Source: Bacillota bacterium (lineage in GTDB: Bacteria > Bacillota > Sulfobacillia > Sulfobacillales > Sulfobacillaceae). From it: a stretch of 64,000 nt of DNA. Location of the stretch: NCBI GenBank assembly GCA_021821465.1, contig JAKACM010000017.1, positions 1-64,000 on the forward strand. The letters are read 5' to 3'. A program made the translations under genes and the position numbers. Below are positions 1-9,075 of this stretch, piece by piece (positions within the stretch are counted from its first letter, which is position 1; the number at the start of each line of letters is the position of its first letter). A model generated the notes under the pieces. The model was given only the letters and a program-made list of their open reading frames with translations, did no database searches and was not told the origin of the DNA.

Positions 1-276
1 CGTTATATTCCTCCTAGTGAATCTGCCATACGGCGTGCTCTCCAACGCAGTGATGCCGCGGCGCTGGATCGCATTTTGACGAACTGGATGGCGGAGTATG
101 GCTCGCCCAAAGCCATCGCCTGCGATGTCAAAACCCTCCGGGGTTCCGGCAGCGAGACCACCAACCCCCGGCATCTGGTGGCGGCGGTCGTCCATGGCAG
201 CACACGGATTGTAGCCCAAACCGCTGTCGATCAAAAGTCGAACGAGATTCCCGTGGATATTTCGGAAAATCGTTAA
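1..276 (+). pseudogene. ISAs1-family transposase fragment, truncated at both ends
   Basis: Frame 1 is open from the window edge and encodes a stretch typical of the ISAs1 (H-repeat) transposase. The conserved 'IACDVKTLRGS' segment, which carries a catalytic Asp in the family, is followed by 'HLVAAVVHGSTRIVAQ' and 'DQKSNEIP'. The reading then departs from the family within a few residues and stops, so the C-terminal half with the remaining acidic residues is missing. The break lies just upstream of the IS110-type element, so insertion or a deletion on its left side may have removed the rest. The 5' part lies outside the window. Family call is confident; activity is excluded by truncation. Confidence 0.8.
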
Positions 277-514
277 CAGTTTTTCATGCCGCTTTTCGGC
301 ACCTCGCAGCATGAAAATTGGAGGGGGATGTCGAAGTACTTCTGTGCGTTTTCTTGTGATGGTCGACTCTTCTGTGGGATCATGCATCCGTGTAACAGTT
401 TGACTGGGAACGCCCCGGGCACCTCACATTGTTGCTGGCTTGCCACGCACGCGGAACAGAATCCTTGAGTTCCCTGGCCCGAGAGAACAAGAAACGCCCA
501 GAAAGGGGATTGTT
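277..514 (+). other. Non-coding left part of the IS110-type element, candidate bridge-RNA region
   Basis: No convincing gene lies in these ~240 bases between the ISAs1 remnant and the IS110 transposase start. In IS110-group elements the non-coding left end upstream of the transposase encodes the bridge RNA that selects donor and target sites. The position and length fit, but I did not establish a fold or guide loops, so this is family knowledge applied to location. The exact element boundary was not found. Confidence 0.3.
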
Positions 515-1753
515 ATGCAAGTCGAAGTCTTTCACGGTGCGGGGATTGATGTGCATAAAGAGACGGCGGTGGTGACGATCCGGCATCAGGGTCCGGATCA
601 ATTGACCCCCAGCCGGCAAGAAACCCGGACCTTTGGGACCCTGACGGATAATCTCCACGCCTTACAGGCGTGGTTGCTGGCCGAGGGCATTACCCATGTC
701 CTCATGGAATCCACCGGCTCGTATGGGAAACCCCTCTATAATTTGTTGGAAACCACCTGCGTCGTGTGGTTGGTCAATCCGGCTCATGTCAAGACCTTGC
801 GCGGGCGCAAGACCGACGTCAAAGATTCTCAATGGCTGGCGGAGCTCTTAACCTTTGGGTTAGTGGTCCCCAGTTTCATTCCCGATCGCCCGCAACGGGA
901 GTTGCGGGAAGCCGTGCGGTATCGCCGCAGTTTGATTGAGGAACGGGCGCGTGAGGTCAACCGGATTCAAAAAGTGCTCGAAGGCGGTAATATCAAACTC
1001 GGCAGTGTCATTTCCGATGTATTAGGCACCTCGGGCCGCGCCATGCTCCGAGCCTTGGCACAGGGCGAGGAGGATGTGGAACGTCTAGCCGCCCTGGCCG
1101 ATCCCCGTATTCGGGCTTCCGCCGATCTGTTAGCCCGAGCCCTCACCGGGCTCATGGGAAGCCATCAACGGTGGATGTTGCGGACGCAGCTGCAGCATTT
1201 GGTCGAGCTAGAAGCTCACATTGCCGAAGCCGATCGAGAAATTGCCGAGCGCACCCGCCCTTTTGAGGAGGCCCGACAACTGGTGGAAAGCATTACCGGA
1301 GTCAAAGATCGCATCGCCGATGTCGTGTGAGCCGAAGTCGGGCCCACTATCACCCCGTTTCCCAGTCCGGAAGCTTTGGCCCAGTGGACCGGTGTGGCAC
1401 CGGGCAATAAAGCCCGTGGCGGCAAACGTCTCTCGGGGAAGACCACTCCCGGCAATAAGGCCTTGCGCACGGCCTTGATTGAAGCGGCCCGGGCCGCCAG
1501 TCATAGCAAAAACACCTACTGGGGAGCCCAATATCGACGCCTGTTGCCGCGGCTCGGTCCGAAACGGGCCGCGCTGGCTGTGGCCCATTCGATTTGTCAA
1601 CGCATCGGGATTGTTCTGGATCGCGGAGAGCCCTATGCTGATTTAGGCGGGGATTACTTTCTCCAAAGGGACCAGGAAACCACGAAGCGCAAGGCCCTGC
1701 GGAATTTGGAAGGGCTCGGTTACCAGGTGACGCTGGTCTCTCGCCTCAGCTAA
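515..1753 (+). pseudogene. IS110-family transposase with in-frame stop
   Basis: Translation from the ATG at 515 (preceded by AGAAAGGGGATTGTT) gives the DEDD RuvC-like N-terminal domain, with 'GIDVHKETAVV' holding the first catalytic Asp. The C-terminal Transposase_20 domain begins around 'ESITGVKD' and contains 'QWTGVAPGNKA' and 'TTPGNKALRTALIEAAR'. A TGA at 1328-1330 interrupts the frame between the domains, and the same frame continues to the stop at 1753. The total of about 412 codons matches a full-length family member. The codon at 1415-1417 is CGT (Arg) where many IS110 proteins have the serine of the N-x-S/A-GGK region, one base from AGT. The copy is therefore probably inactive unless the stop is read through. 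Confidence 0.85.
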
Positions 1754-2178
1754 GGCGTTTTTTCGGCGAGTTTTTCCGTGACCCCAGGGATCTGGTGGAC
1801 CCGGGATCCCCACAGCTTCCGCATAGGCCGGAATGCGTGGCAGGTTTTGGCATCGACGAGCCCTTCGGTTTGTGTTGTCTCGACTCGACATCCCGCCTAA
1901 TAATTTTCGAGGCAGGGATTATGTTTCTTTATGGCTGGCGACAATGCTGTTTAGAACAAAGTATCGCATTAGGGTGGGATTGCTTCGAGTGGGAGAAGTC
2001 AAACGCTGGTGTCTATCAAAATCCGCACCGACATCGTAATGTCACTACCCGTTGCTTCTTTATTTCGGCAAGACTGACAGTGACTCGGACCGCGTTGTTT
2101 GCGCGTCTTTCTATTCACCGGTTTAGTGTTGTCTATCATAAGATAATCCCAAGAAAAGCCATGAAGGGGGATTCTCTG
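1754..2178 (+). other. Intergenic region after the IS110 remnant
   Basis: About 425 bases without a supported gene. Open frames continue into the following gene from upstream but have neither a ribosome binding site nor a plausible composition. It presumably contains the right end of the IS110-type element and the promoter of the next gene, but I could not place either. Confidence 0.4.
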
Positions 2179-2754
2179 ATGAAGTTGAACAGGGTGGAAC
2201 GTATTCAAGTACCTCGAATTTTCGACGCTAAGCAAGTGACCGTGACGGCAACGGGATCCGCCCCCGTTTCCAGTACGGGGTGCTTCTGCCCGGGCAACCT
2301 CGCCTTGTCCGGGCAGCTCTTTGTCGCCTCGAGTGGTCGTCTGAGTGGGGCCGCTGGTGCCGTGGTTCAGCTGGTTTTAGTCAATCCTTCCGACTCTCCC
2401 CGTACGATCCAATTGGTGAGCGTGGATTTTCCCACGGCTACCGGATATTTCTATGAGGTGTCGGACTATTACTTCGTCAAAAACCCGTCCGTCACCGATC
2501 TCACACCCGTCACGGTATCCAATACCAACCTTGCTAGTTCCACGGTATCTGTGGCACAGGTCTACGCGGGGGTCACCACCACTTTGCCTGCCGGTACGAT
2601 GACCCACGACATGGTCTTCAGCTATCTGGTGTACCGAGATTATCTCCTCGGCAGTTGGGTTGTGCCTCCTGGTACGACCTTAGGACTCGCCCTGCACTTA
2701 GCCTCCGATGCGGGGGAGGTGAGCTTGACGGTGATGTGGGCTGAGACTCCGTGA
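2179..2754 (+). CDS. Hypothetical Ser/Thr/Val-rich beta-type protein
   Basis: A 191-residue protein. The ATG at 2179 is chosen because AAGGGGGA lies seven bases upstream; longer upstream frames lack such a site. There is no signal peptide or membrane helix. Composition is rich in Val, Thr, Ser, Gly and Pro with alternating hydrophobic stretches, suggesting a beta-sandwich of the kind seen in exosporium, coat or capsid-like surface proteins. A short 'GCFCPG' motif with two cysteines lies near residue 36. I do not recognise the family. It stands alone between an IS remnant and a long intergenic region. Coding is supported by the start site and the uninterrupted, biased composition; function is unknown. 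Confidence 0.6.
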   Translation: MKLNRVERIQVPRIFDAKQVTVTATGSAPVSSTGCFCPGNLALSGQLFVASSGRLSGAAGAVVQLVLVNPSDSPRTIQLVSVDFPTATGYFYEVSDYYFVKNPSVTDLTPVTVSNTNLASSTVSVAQVYAGVTTTLPAGTMTHDMVFSYLVYRDYLLGSWVVPPGTTLGLALHLASDAGEVSLTVMWAETP

Positions 2755-3563
2755 TTCCTGGACACACCGGATTAATTGGATTAGCAGAACGAGGGAGATG
2801 GCAACGATTCGTTCTTTTGGGGACCATATCCCAACTTGGGTGTTTTTGCACATCCCTTCGAAAAAGTGGATGAACACAAAAACCACCACCCTCATTTCCT
2901 TCCAAACTCTCATAAGCGGTGGTGGCATCCTAGGACCATGATTGCGATATGAGTTATGAGATGGTCTTTTGTGGCAAAACCCGGTTGAATCGCGGGTTGG
3001 CGATGTTTTATAAACTGTTGATTTTGAAGAGGAGAATGTCTGCCACCCATATGGCACTTGAGAGAATCTTCCTCCTGTGATGGGTGAATTTTTACAATTT
3101 TACTCTAGATTCTTTCGATTAAATGCTTAAGAGATGCTCATATCTTATATACAGACATTTATCCATTGCCAAAAAAGAGCCGTTATTTGCTTAAGTATTC
3201 CGCAATGAGAAATGCTCTTTTCCGACTTTTTCCCTCGGGAAAAATTTTCTCAACCCCGGTCATCTTCTTGCCGAAAGCCTGCGGACTTGTAATGCCATTC
3301 TGAACCGGCTGCCAAATCCACAAAAAGGTGTTCGCCCCTGGTTCTTTTTATGTTCGTGCGCTTAGATTAGTGCAACTTGCATCTTAGCAATCCATGACAC
3401 AAGAGAGGGAGACATTGAATTCGGGAGTTTGGGGAACAATGTGAAAAACCTGGAAGAAATGGTTCGATTGTCATTTTCGGGTCATTGTCGGCGGGTAATC
3501 TGATTATGCAAGCCGTTGACTATACGTCACACAAAAAAGAGTCGAGATAAGGAGACGAGAACC
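2755..3563 (+). other. Long intergenic region, AT-rich toward its right end
   Basis: Roughly 800 bases without a supported gene on either strand. Two small structures are visible. CCACCACC near 2885 has its complement GGTGGTGG about 30 bases later. A perfect 8-bp inverted repeat TTTTTCCC-TC-GGGAAAAA lies at 3227-3244 and could act as a bidirectional terminator. The promoter of the small secreted protein that follows should lie near the right end, but I could not assign boxes with confidence. Confidence 0.4.
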
Positions 3564-3869
3564 ATGAGAAAAGTGAGAAAAAGTTTCTCTCTCGCAGCCA
3601 GCATACTCCTTGGCATGGGATTGATAAGTGTTCTTCCCGCCCCAGCCGTTCATGCCCAAAGTCCGGCATCCATATCCTTGTCGGAACGCATATTGTTTGC
3701 AGACTTGGCTGCCGAACAGGCTGTTGGGGGAGGACATCCGGTAGCTGTCATTCGAAGTCGTTTGAACCCAATCAGCGTATGGAAAGTGACCATTGATTCC
3801 CATGGGCGGTATTGGCAGGTGTTTGTCAATACAAACACCTATTCGGTTGTCAAAACCGTACGTCTGTGA
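3564..3869 (+). CDS. Small secreted PepSY-like protein
   Basis: A 101-residue precursor starting at ATG 3564 with AAGGAGA eight bases upstream. The N-terminus is a clear Sec signal: basic MRKVRKS, then a hydrophobic stretch, then cleavage near 'VHA-QSP'. The mature part is one short alpha-beta unit with 'AAEQAVGGGHPVAV', the turn seen in PepSY domains, and 'VWKVTIDSHGRYWQVFVN', resembling the PepSY beta-hairpin. The neighbouring operon on the opposite strand encodes two more PepSY proteins with the same 'AVGGG' turn and a two-component system, so this may be a related cell-surface component. PepSY domains are often peptidase inhibitors or sensory modules; no specific partner is evident. Confidence 0.7.
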   Translation: MRKVRKSFSLAASILLGMGLISVLPAPAVHAQSPASISLSERILFADLAAEQAVGGGHPVAVIRSRLNPISVWKVTIDSHGRYWQVFVNTNTYSVVKTVRL

Positions 3870-3951
3870 CAACATCTCGGTCGTGCTCTATATCATAATC
3901 CACACAGTGAGCGCATAGAGTGATTGGGGACCTTGGATCACAAACCTTGAA

Positions 3952-5346
3952 TTACACCTCGGCCACGGGCAGATCGACGGCAAAAACACTCTCATGATCT
4001 TGGCTGCTTACGTACCATTCTCCTTGGATGCGGGAGAGGATACTGTCCGCCACAGCCAGACCCAGGCCAAAATGATGGCTGGAGGCAGGCTGGGCGGCTC
4101 GGTAGAACCTATCAAAGAGGCGGTGCATCCCCTCGGGTGGGATGTCAGGCCCCGAATTGCGGATGCCGATGCGGATCCGACGGGTATTTACGCAATAAAC
4201 CGCAAAGATCGTCACCGCGGATTCAAAATCGGCATACGCATCGGCATTTTCCACCAGAGTCAATAGAACCGCCCCCAGCAGATTGGGCTCGGTTAACAGA
4301 TCCGGAATCGGATCTGGCGGCCAATCTACAATCAGAGGATGATGGAGACAAGTGTCGCGCAATCGCGGCAATATCTTCACGAAATAGGGGATTAACGTCA
4401 CTCGTTCCAATACCGGAGGATCATCTTGTTCCATCCGAGAAAGCTGTAAAAGGCGGTCCACCAGGGTTTCCATCGCCTGTGATTCCCTTGCCAGCCGTTT
4501 CAATGTTTGAGCGCGTATTTCGACGTCTTCACGGCCCCATTGATTCAACGTGTGGATATAGCCTCGAATGACATGAATGGGCGTTCTCAGTGAATGTGCG
4601 GCGTTGGCGGTAAATTGCCGTTCTCGTTCCTGAGCTTTTTGCAGACGTTCAAGCATATTGTTGAAGGAGTCGGCTAAGGAAGCCACTTCCGTGAGCCTCG
4701 AGTGAATATTTACGGAATTTCTGTTTTGTCCCGTCAGGGTGGCACTATGGGTGAGCTGTTCTAAAGATCTGAGGGGATCCGTGAGCTGGCGGACTATGAT
4801 GACAACTGCGAGTGTACTGCTTAATACCAGCAACAATTCCCCAAAGAGTAGGGCAGTTTTAAGAGTGGAGAGCAAAGCGGCCGTTCGGTCCAGTCCGTCG
4901 GCGATGACCAAGCGGCGCGGTTGATGATTTAGGGTCAGGGGAACGGAAGCAAAGACATAAGGTACGGCATGAAAAGAAAACCATCCGGAGGATCCCGCCT
5001 GAATCCAGCCTCCTTGAGGAATTGCGGGGGGAAGGGATCCGCTTGAGCCGATGAACTGGCCCGATGGAGTCGTTAACAGAACATAAAGATGCCCGGCAGC
5101 GGCCAAATCACTCAAATCCTCCACCGGTGCACGTTTCGGGTGCTGCCGATATTCTTCCGTTAATTTGTGGGCCGAAGTTTTAGCAGTCTGCGAGATTTCC
5201 TGCATACTTTCCTGAATGAGCGTGCTTTTGGCCAAGGAATAGACAAACCATCCCGAGCCCAGTCCCGCCACAATAACAGCAATGCCGATGCTTACCACGA
5301 GTGCCAATGAAATCCGCCAAGTTAAACGTCGCTTGTGTTTAATCAT
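3952..5346 (-). CDS. Two-component sensor histidine kinase
   Basis: A 464-residue membrane kinase. A first transmembrane helix spans about residues 10-35, an extracytoplasmic region about 36-150, and a second helix about 165-190, followed by a HAMP linker. The HisKA phosphoacceptor is in 'HSLRTPIHVIRGY' (His near residue 250). The ATPase domain has an N box 'ENADAYADFE', G1 'RNSGPDIPPEG', F box 'LFDRFYRA' and G2 'FGLGLAVAD'. The start overlaps the stop of the response regulator gene by eight bases (ATGATTAA), indicating translational coupling. As the last gene of an operon with two PepSY proteins, it probably signals envelope or extracellular conditions. The actual stimulus cannot be read from the sequence. 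Confidence 0.95.
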   Translation of the reverse strand: MIKHKRRLTWRISLALVVSIGIAVIVAGLGSGWFVYSLAKSTLIQESMQEISQTAKTSAHKLTEEYRQHPKRAPVEDLSDLAAAGHLYVLLTTPSGQFIGSSGSLPPAIPQGGWIQAGSSGWFSFHAVPYVFASVPLTLNHQPRRLVIADGLDRTAALLSTLKTALLFGELLLVLSSTLAVVIIVRQLTDPLRSLEQLTHSATLTGQNRNSVNIHSRLTEVASLADSFNNMLERLQKAQERERQFTANAAHSLRTPIHVIRGYIHTLNQWGREDVEIRAQTLKRLARESQAMETLVDRLLQLSRMEQDDPPVLERVTLIPYFVKILPRLRDTCLHHPLIVDWPPDPIPDLLTEPNLLGAVLLTLVENADAYADFESAVTIFAVYCVNTRRIRIGIRNSGPDIPPEGMHRLFDRFYRAAQPASSHHFGLGLAVADSILSRIQGEWYVSSQDHESVFAVDLPVAEV

Positions 5347-6022
5347 GGGTGGTTTTAAGCATGTAGCCCACGCCTCTTAAGGTGGCGATACTGACCCGAC
5401 TGTCCAAGGCCAGATGATCCCTTAGACGTCTGACGGTGACATCTACCACATTGGACTCGCCATAAAAGTCATAACCCCAAGCCTTCTCCAATAACTGGTC
5501 TCGGGTTAAGGCGCGATGGGGATTTTGCATGAACACCAAAAGCAATTCAAACTCCCGCCTGCTCAAATTGAGTGGTTTTCCCCCCTGTTCTGCACATCTT
5601 TCTTCCGGCCATAACCGCAGGTCATGAAATTCCAGAACCGGGCCTCTCTCTCCGTAAGTTCTGCGCAACACAGCGCGAATGCGTGCTTGCAGTTCATCAA
5701 CGGCAAAGGGTTTGATGAGGTAGTCATCGGCACCATCTTCCAATGCGCGAATACGATCCGACAACTCATCTTTAGCCGTCACCATGATGATGGCCGCTTT
5801 GGTAAAACCGCGCAATTGACGGCAGAGATCGATTCCGTTGCCGTCAGGAAGCATAATATCCAGCAGGACAACGTGATAGAATTGATGCCGAACCATCGTT
5901 CGGGCCAATTGGATTGTGCCCGAGACATCCGCGTGCCACCCGAAATGCCGGAGTTCACCCTGAAGCCAGCGTGCGACTTCCGGATGATCTTCGACAATGA
6001 GAATGCGCATATTTTGGTCCAT
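5339..6022 (-). CDS. OmpR-family response regulator
   Basis: A 227-residue regulator. The receiver domain has the acidic pair in 'LIVEDHPE', the phosphoacceptor Asp near residue 55 in 'VVLLDIMLPDG', and the conserved Lys in 'YLIKPF'. The winged-helix DNA-binding domain includes 'LSRREFELLLVFMQNP' and 'VDVTVRRLRDHL', followed by the terminal 'RGVGYML' wing. The ATG at 6022 lies two bases past the stop of the PepSY gene, with AAGGTGGA about ten bases upstream inside that gene's end, so the genes are coupled. The partner kinase follows directly with an overlap. It likely regulates this operon and possibly the divergent small PepSY gene, though no operator was identified. Confidence 0.95.
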   Translation of the reverse strand: MDQNMRILIVEDHPEVARWLQGELRHFGWHADVSGTIQLARTMVRHQFYHVVLLDIMLPDGNGIDLCRQLRGFTKAAIIMVTAKDELSDRIRALEDGADDYLIKPFAVDELQARIRAVLRRTYGERGPVLEFHDLRLWPEERCAEQGGKPLNLSRREFELLLVFMQNPHRALTRDQLLEKAWGYDFYGESNVVDVTVRRLRDHLALDSRVSIATLRGVGYMLKTTHD

Positions 6023-6024
6023 GG

Positions 6025-6552
6025 CTAATGGTCCACCTTTTCCACTTTAAGGGATAAGACTTTGGCTGTTTTAGGGTCGACTTGCACCTTGGCATATTGT
6101 CCGTTGCTTAACATGAGTTCCACTATATAGATTCGTCCATGATCTTCTTTATTCGTCTTCACGGTCGCAATTTTGCCGCCGCCGACCGCCCGGTAGGCAA
6201 TGTCCAAGGCATGTTGACGACTGGTTAGGGGGGCGATGGGAGAAGATCCAGCCGGGCCAATAATGGGGTCTTTGGCCAGAATGTGGTCAGTTTTGGCGTC
6301 GAGGTAGATATGCCAGAGGTGTCCATCCGGCATGCGCAGACGATAGCGGTAAGAGGCGGTGCGGTTATACACATCCGGCACTACGGTTAACACTTGCGCA
6401 TCCGGGTAAAGTGAGCGAACCTCTTTGAGCGCAGTCGCGAAGGAAATTCTCGCCTGCGGCACGGGAGAAGGGATTTGGTTGAACACGATCAGTCCCGGAA
6501 TCATCACAGTCAGACCCAAGATGATCACAATCCATATCCTGTAAGTCGGCAT
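6025..6552 (-). CDS. Membrane-anchored PepSY-domain protein
   Basis: A 175-residue protein with an N-terminal membrane anchor (residues about 5-27). Two PepSY-like units face outside: residues about 35-90 ('ALKEVRSLYPDAQVLTV') and about 105-172 ('ALDIAYRAVGGGKIATV' and 'VELMLSNGQYAKVQVDPKT'). The start has TAAGGAGG ten bases upstream. It is the second gene of an operon with a secreted PepSY protein upstream and a response regulator/kinase pair downstream. PepSY proteins next to two-component systems are common in Firmicutes and may modulate the sensor or an extracellular protease, but this is inference. Confidence 0.8.
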   Translation of the reverse strand: MPTYRIWIVIILGLTVMIPGLIVFNQIPSPVPQARISFATALKEVRSLYPDAQVLTVVPDVYNRTASYRYRLRMPDGHLWHIYLDAKTDHILAKDPIIGPAGSSPIAPLTSRQHALDIAYRAVGGGKIATVKTNKEDHGRIYIVELMLSNGQYAKVQVDPKTAKVLSLKVEKVDH

Positions 6553-6687
6553 AGTGGGATGGCCTCCTTAGACGAGGGTAGGAGGAGAAGAGCAGTCTCT
6601 TCTCCTCATTGCCGTTCATAGTATATCTTTAAGGATCTACCTCAAAACCGTTATTGTGAGCCTTATCTTGGACTGGAACTATGGCCT

Positions 6688-7623
6688 TTAATGGTTGGCT
6701 TTTCCCTGCAATAATTGGCCGGTCGAACTGAAAAGATCTTTAATTTTGACCGTGCCGCCCTGATTCCGGCGAATCTTAATGTTAGCTTGAATCTCACCGC
6801 CGTGTTTCTGGATGAGTTTAACCCATTTCAGGGTACCATTTTCTTGTTGCAGAGCCTGATTAACATATTGTTGGTAAGAAGCAGGCGGGACGGTCAGTTT
6901 CTTTCCGTACACAATGCCACTGCTCGGAGACGAGGGTGCCGACTGGCTATGATGATCTTGTTGATCTTGTTGGTCCTGCTTGTTTGATTGGCTCTGGTGA
7001 TCCGGTGAATTGTTTTGGGAGGGTTGGGAAGGTGAGCTTTGGGAACCTTGCTCGGGCGACAGAAACTTTTCCACGGCAGATCCCGTAGCCTGGCTGATCT
7101 TAACATCCCAGATCTGATTTTGATATTGGACATGAACATCCCAGACAGGGGTGTTGTGATAATGATCAGAGGAAATGTGCATGACGCTCCCCCCTCCTAC
7201 GGCTTTAATCGCCAGTTGTCCTGCCTGGTTGGAACTTACTGAGGTTGAGGACTGGGATCCGGACGGTGAAGGCGCCCTAGAAATCGGTGCAGTGGGCTGC
7301 TCCGAGGACAGCTTTGTTTGCACTACAGATCCCGTGCTCTTTGAGATCTTGACATCGTATAATGTGTTTTGGTGAAGAATGTGGATGTCATAAACGGCTT
7401 GGCCTTGATAGGTATCAGACGAAATGTGTGTCACTTGACCTCCGCCGACATGCTGTATGGCAATGGTTTCTGCTTGCGATGGGCCGGGGTTGTTGGACGA
7501 GGCAAAGATCGCCGAAACCGACTGGGTCGCCGGAGCCGCAATATTGGCACTTCCCAAGATCGCTGCCGAGGAAGCGAGAAGTCCCGTTGACACTAAACCC
7601 CCTATGAGTTTAAGCTTCATCAT
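6688..7623 (-). CDS. Secreted protein with two PepSY repeats and Gln/Ser-rich linker
   Basis: A 311-residue precursor. The signal peptide ends near residue 40. Two PepSY units follow, at residues about 48-105 ('AIQHVGGGQVTHISSDTY') and about 130-190 ('AIKAVGGGSVMHISSDHY'); they are clearly internal duplicates. A low-complexity linker rich in Ser, Gln, Asp and Pro (about 195-240) leads to a C-terminal segment of about 70 residues with no recognised domain. The double ATG at 7623 has AAGGAGG seven bases upstream. It is the first gene of the PepSY/two-component operon. The linker and signal suggest a wall-spanning or extracellular protein. Confidence 0.8.
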   Translation of the reverse strand: MMKLKLIGGLVSTGLLASSAAILGSANIAAPATQSVSAIFASSNNPGPSQAETIAIQHVGGGQVTHISSDTYQGQAVYDIHILHQNTLYDVKISKSTGSVVQTKLSSEQPTAPISRAPSPSGSQSSTSVSSNQAGQLAIKAVGGGSVMHISSDHYHNTPVWDVHVQYQNQIWDVKISQATGSAVEKFLSPEQGSQSSPSQPSQNNSPDHQSQSNKQDQQDQQDHHSQSAPSSPSSGIVYGKKLTVPPASYQQYVNQALQQENGTLKWVKLIQKHGGEIQANIKIRRNQGGTVKIKDLFSSTGQLLQGKANH

Positions 7624-8053
7624 CGTGTTCCTCCTTGTACATTTTTTATGTGTTTGACGGGTGGTAATGGCACTCGAGGTTCGTACTCAGGGTATCTTTC
7701 GATGATGACCGAATCATGACAAAAACCGAGAAAGGGTGATAGCGAATTTGCTGTACTCCTTCCCCACCGCATTCAAGGTGCCGGTAGGCGAAATTTTTCC
7801 ATGCGAACTTACTTTCCCATGAAAGGCGGGTATAATTCTTCAATGGTGTGGAAGTATAATGATGACGACTGGCGGGAGCATGGACTCAGGGCACGGCACT
7901 TGTCAGGGTGCATCCCTGATAGGAAAACCACTTCTACGGCTCAGAGGAACAAACAGCCCAACTGTACTACGAATAGTTTCATCACCCGCACCCTCGCGTG
8001 CAACGGAAGATCGAAGCGGATCTATTTGCGGGCAATGAGGAGCCCCCATGACG
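7624..8053 (-). other. Intergenic region upstream of the PepSY operon
   Basis: About 430 bases without a supported gene. It should contain the promoter of the minus-strand PepSY operon and reaches the left inverted repeat of the ISKra4-type remnant. Open frames here are short, lack ribosome binding sites and do not resemble known proteins. Confidence 0.4.
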
Positions 8054-8882
8054 GGGTGTACCTCACTTTTGTGATCCAATATTATGATATATAGGGGAGA
8101 CAATTGAGCATCGAGAAGGCAGGATCTCGCCGTACGCGCATGACACCGAATCCTAGACGAATAGGAGGGATCGAACAGTTTCCCCCTCAGTGTGTCCACG
8201 GTGACGACCTTCAGAGGGCCTATTAGGAAGAGGAGAAGAGGGCTCAGGCCGCGAAGTTAGGTGACGGACGGGGAAGGCCGCCTATAGGGCTGGGTGCGCC
8301 ACCAAGCGTCCCACTGATGGGATCGATGCAAAGCCCGCAAAGTGGCCACCGCTTGGGCTCCCGGCCGGGTCCACCGCGTTCCGCTGGCACTCAGACGTTG
8401 TTTTAACACGGTTTTACAGGCGCCTTCGATGATCTTCGAGCCGATGGGCAAGCCCATCCGGGCATAACGCGGATAATCCATGCGCGTTTGTTGATTAGAG
8501 AAATATTGAGCATGGGTGTGGGCGGCCTTGGGATCCCGGGCGTCTTGGCTGGAGCCTAACTGATACCCAGTTTGTGGTAATCGAGAGGGTTCTACACCCA
8601 CTGGGCAGGGATTTTTTGCCGCCGATCCCTGCCCCGATCGCGGCGATCGGCCACGCCGAGTCCTTTCATCATCCTCCTCAGCTCCGACATGGGGCTGGGA
8701 CGACACGAAAAGCCCAGGACATACCCGGGATGTAGACCTTTGTAAAAAATGTATCCCGTCCGAATGAGGCACGAAGACGGCTGTTCAGAATTTGTAGGGA
8801 AACGAGTTTCCTGCATCCCACACAGAAATTTCATACCATGCATTCCCTGGCATTAATTACCTTACAAAAGTGAGGTGCACCC
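8054..8882 (-). mobile_element. Internally deleted ISKra4-type element with 19-bp terminal inverted repeats
   Basis: GGGTGTACCTCACTTTTGT at 8054-8072 and the reverse complement of 8864-8882 (GGGTGCACCTCACTTTTGT) match at 18 of 19 positions and face inward, bracketing 829 bases. The interior contains a minus-strand remnant whose C-terminal part resembles ISKra4 transposases. A full ISKra4 transposase gene is much longer than this space, so the element has lost internal sequence. No clear target duplication is visible at the outer flanks. Confidence 0.65.
8257..8772 (-). pseudogene. ISKra4-family transposase remnant (C-terminal part)
   Basis: The last ~70 codons encode 'YPRYARMGLPIGSKIIEGAC', then 'KQRLSASGTRWTRPGAQAV' and 'LRALHRSHQWDAWW'. 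This matches the conserved C-terminal region of ISKra4 transposases (G-x-P-I-G-S-G-x-x-E-x-x-C followed by G-x-R-W). The family glycine after PIGS is Lys here. The upstream part of the frame is Arg/Ser-rich, does not look like a transposase and probably reads across a deletion or frameshift. It is enclosed by the 19-bp inverted repeats described separately and is not functional. Confidence 0.65.
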
Positions 8883-9075
8883 AAGTTGATGGTAGCGATG
8901 CCTCCGCATCGCGTCACCCAATTACTCCAACTCGTCCTCTAAATGTTCGGCAAATTGCTTGCAACTCTGGTGGTCGACCTTGACGGGGTCTTGTTCATCC
9001 GGTAGAATAACCATGGCAATTGGAATTATTTGCCAATATCGCCATACTTTATCGATTGAGGGAATTTCCTATAAC
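8883..9075 (+). other. Short spacer with a perfect GCGATGC/GCATCGC hairpin
   Basis: Between the ISKra4-type remnant and the next gene is a 7-bp hairpin (GCGATGC-CTCC-GCATCGC, near 8894-8911). On the minus strand a short frame ends at 8932 and reads through 'MVILPDEQDPVKVDHQ'. It is protein-like in composition but too short to assign and is probably the end of a lost gene. Confidence 0.3.
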
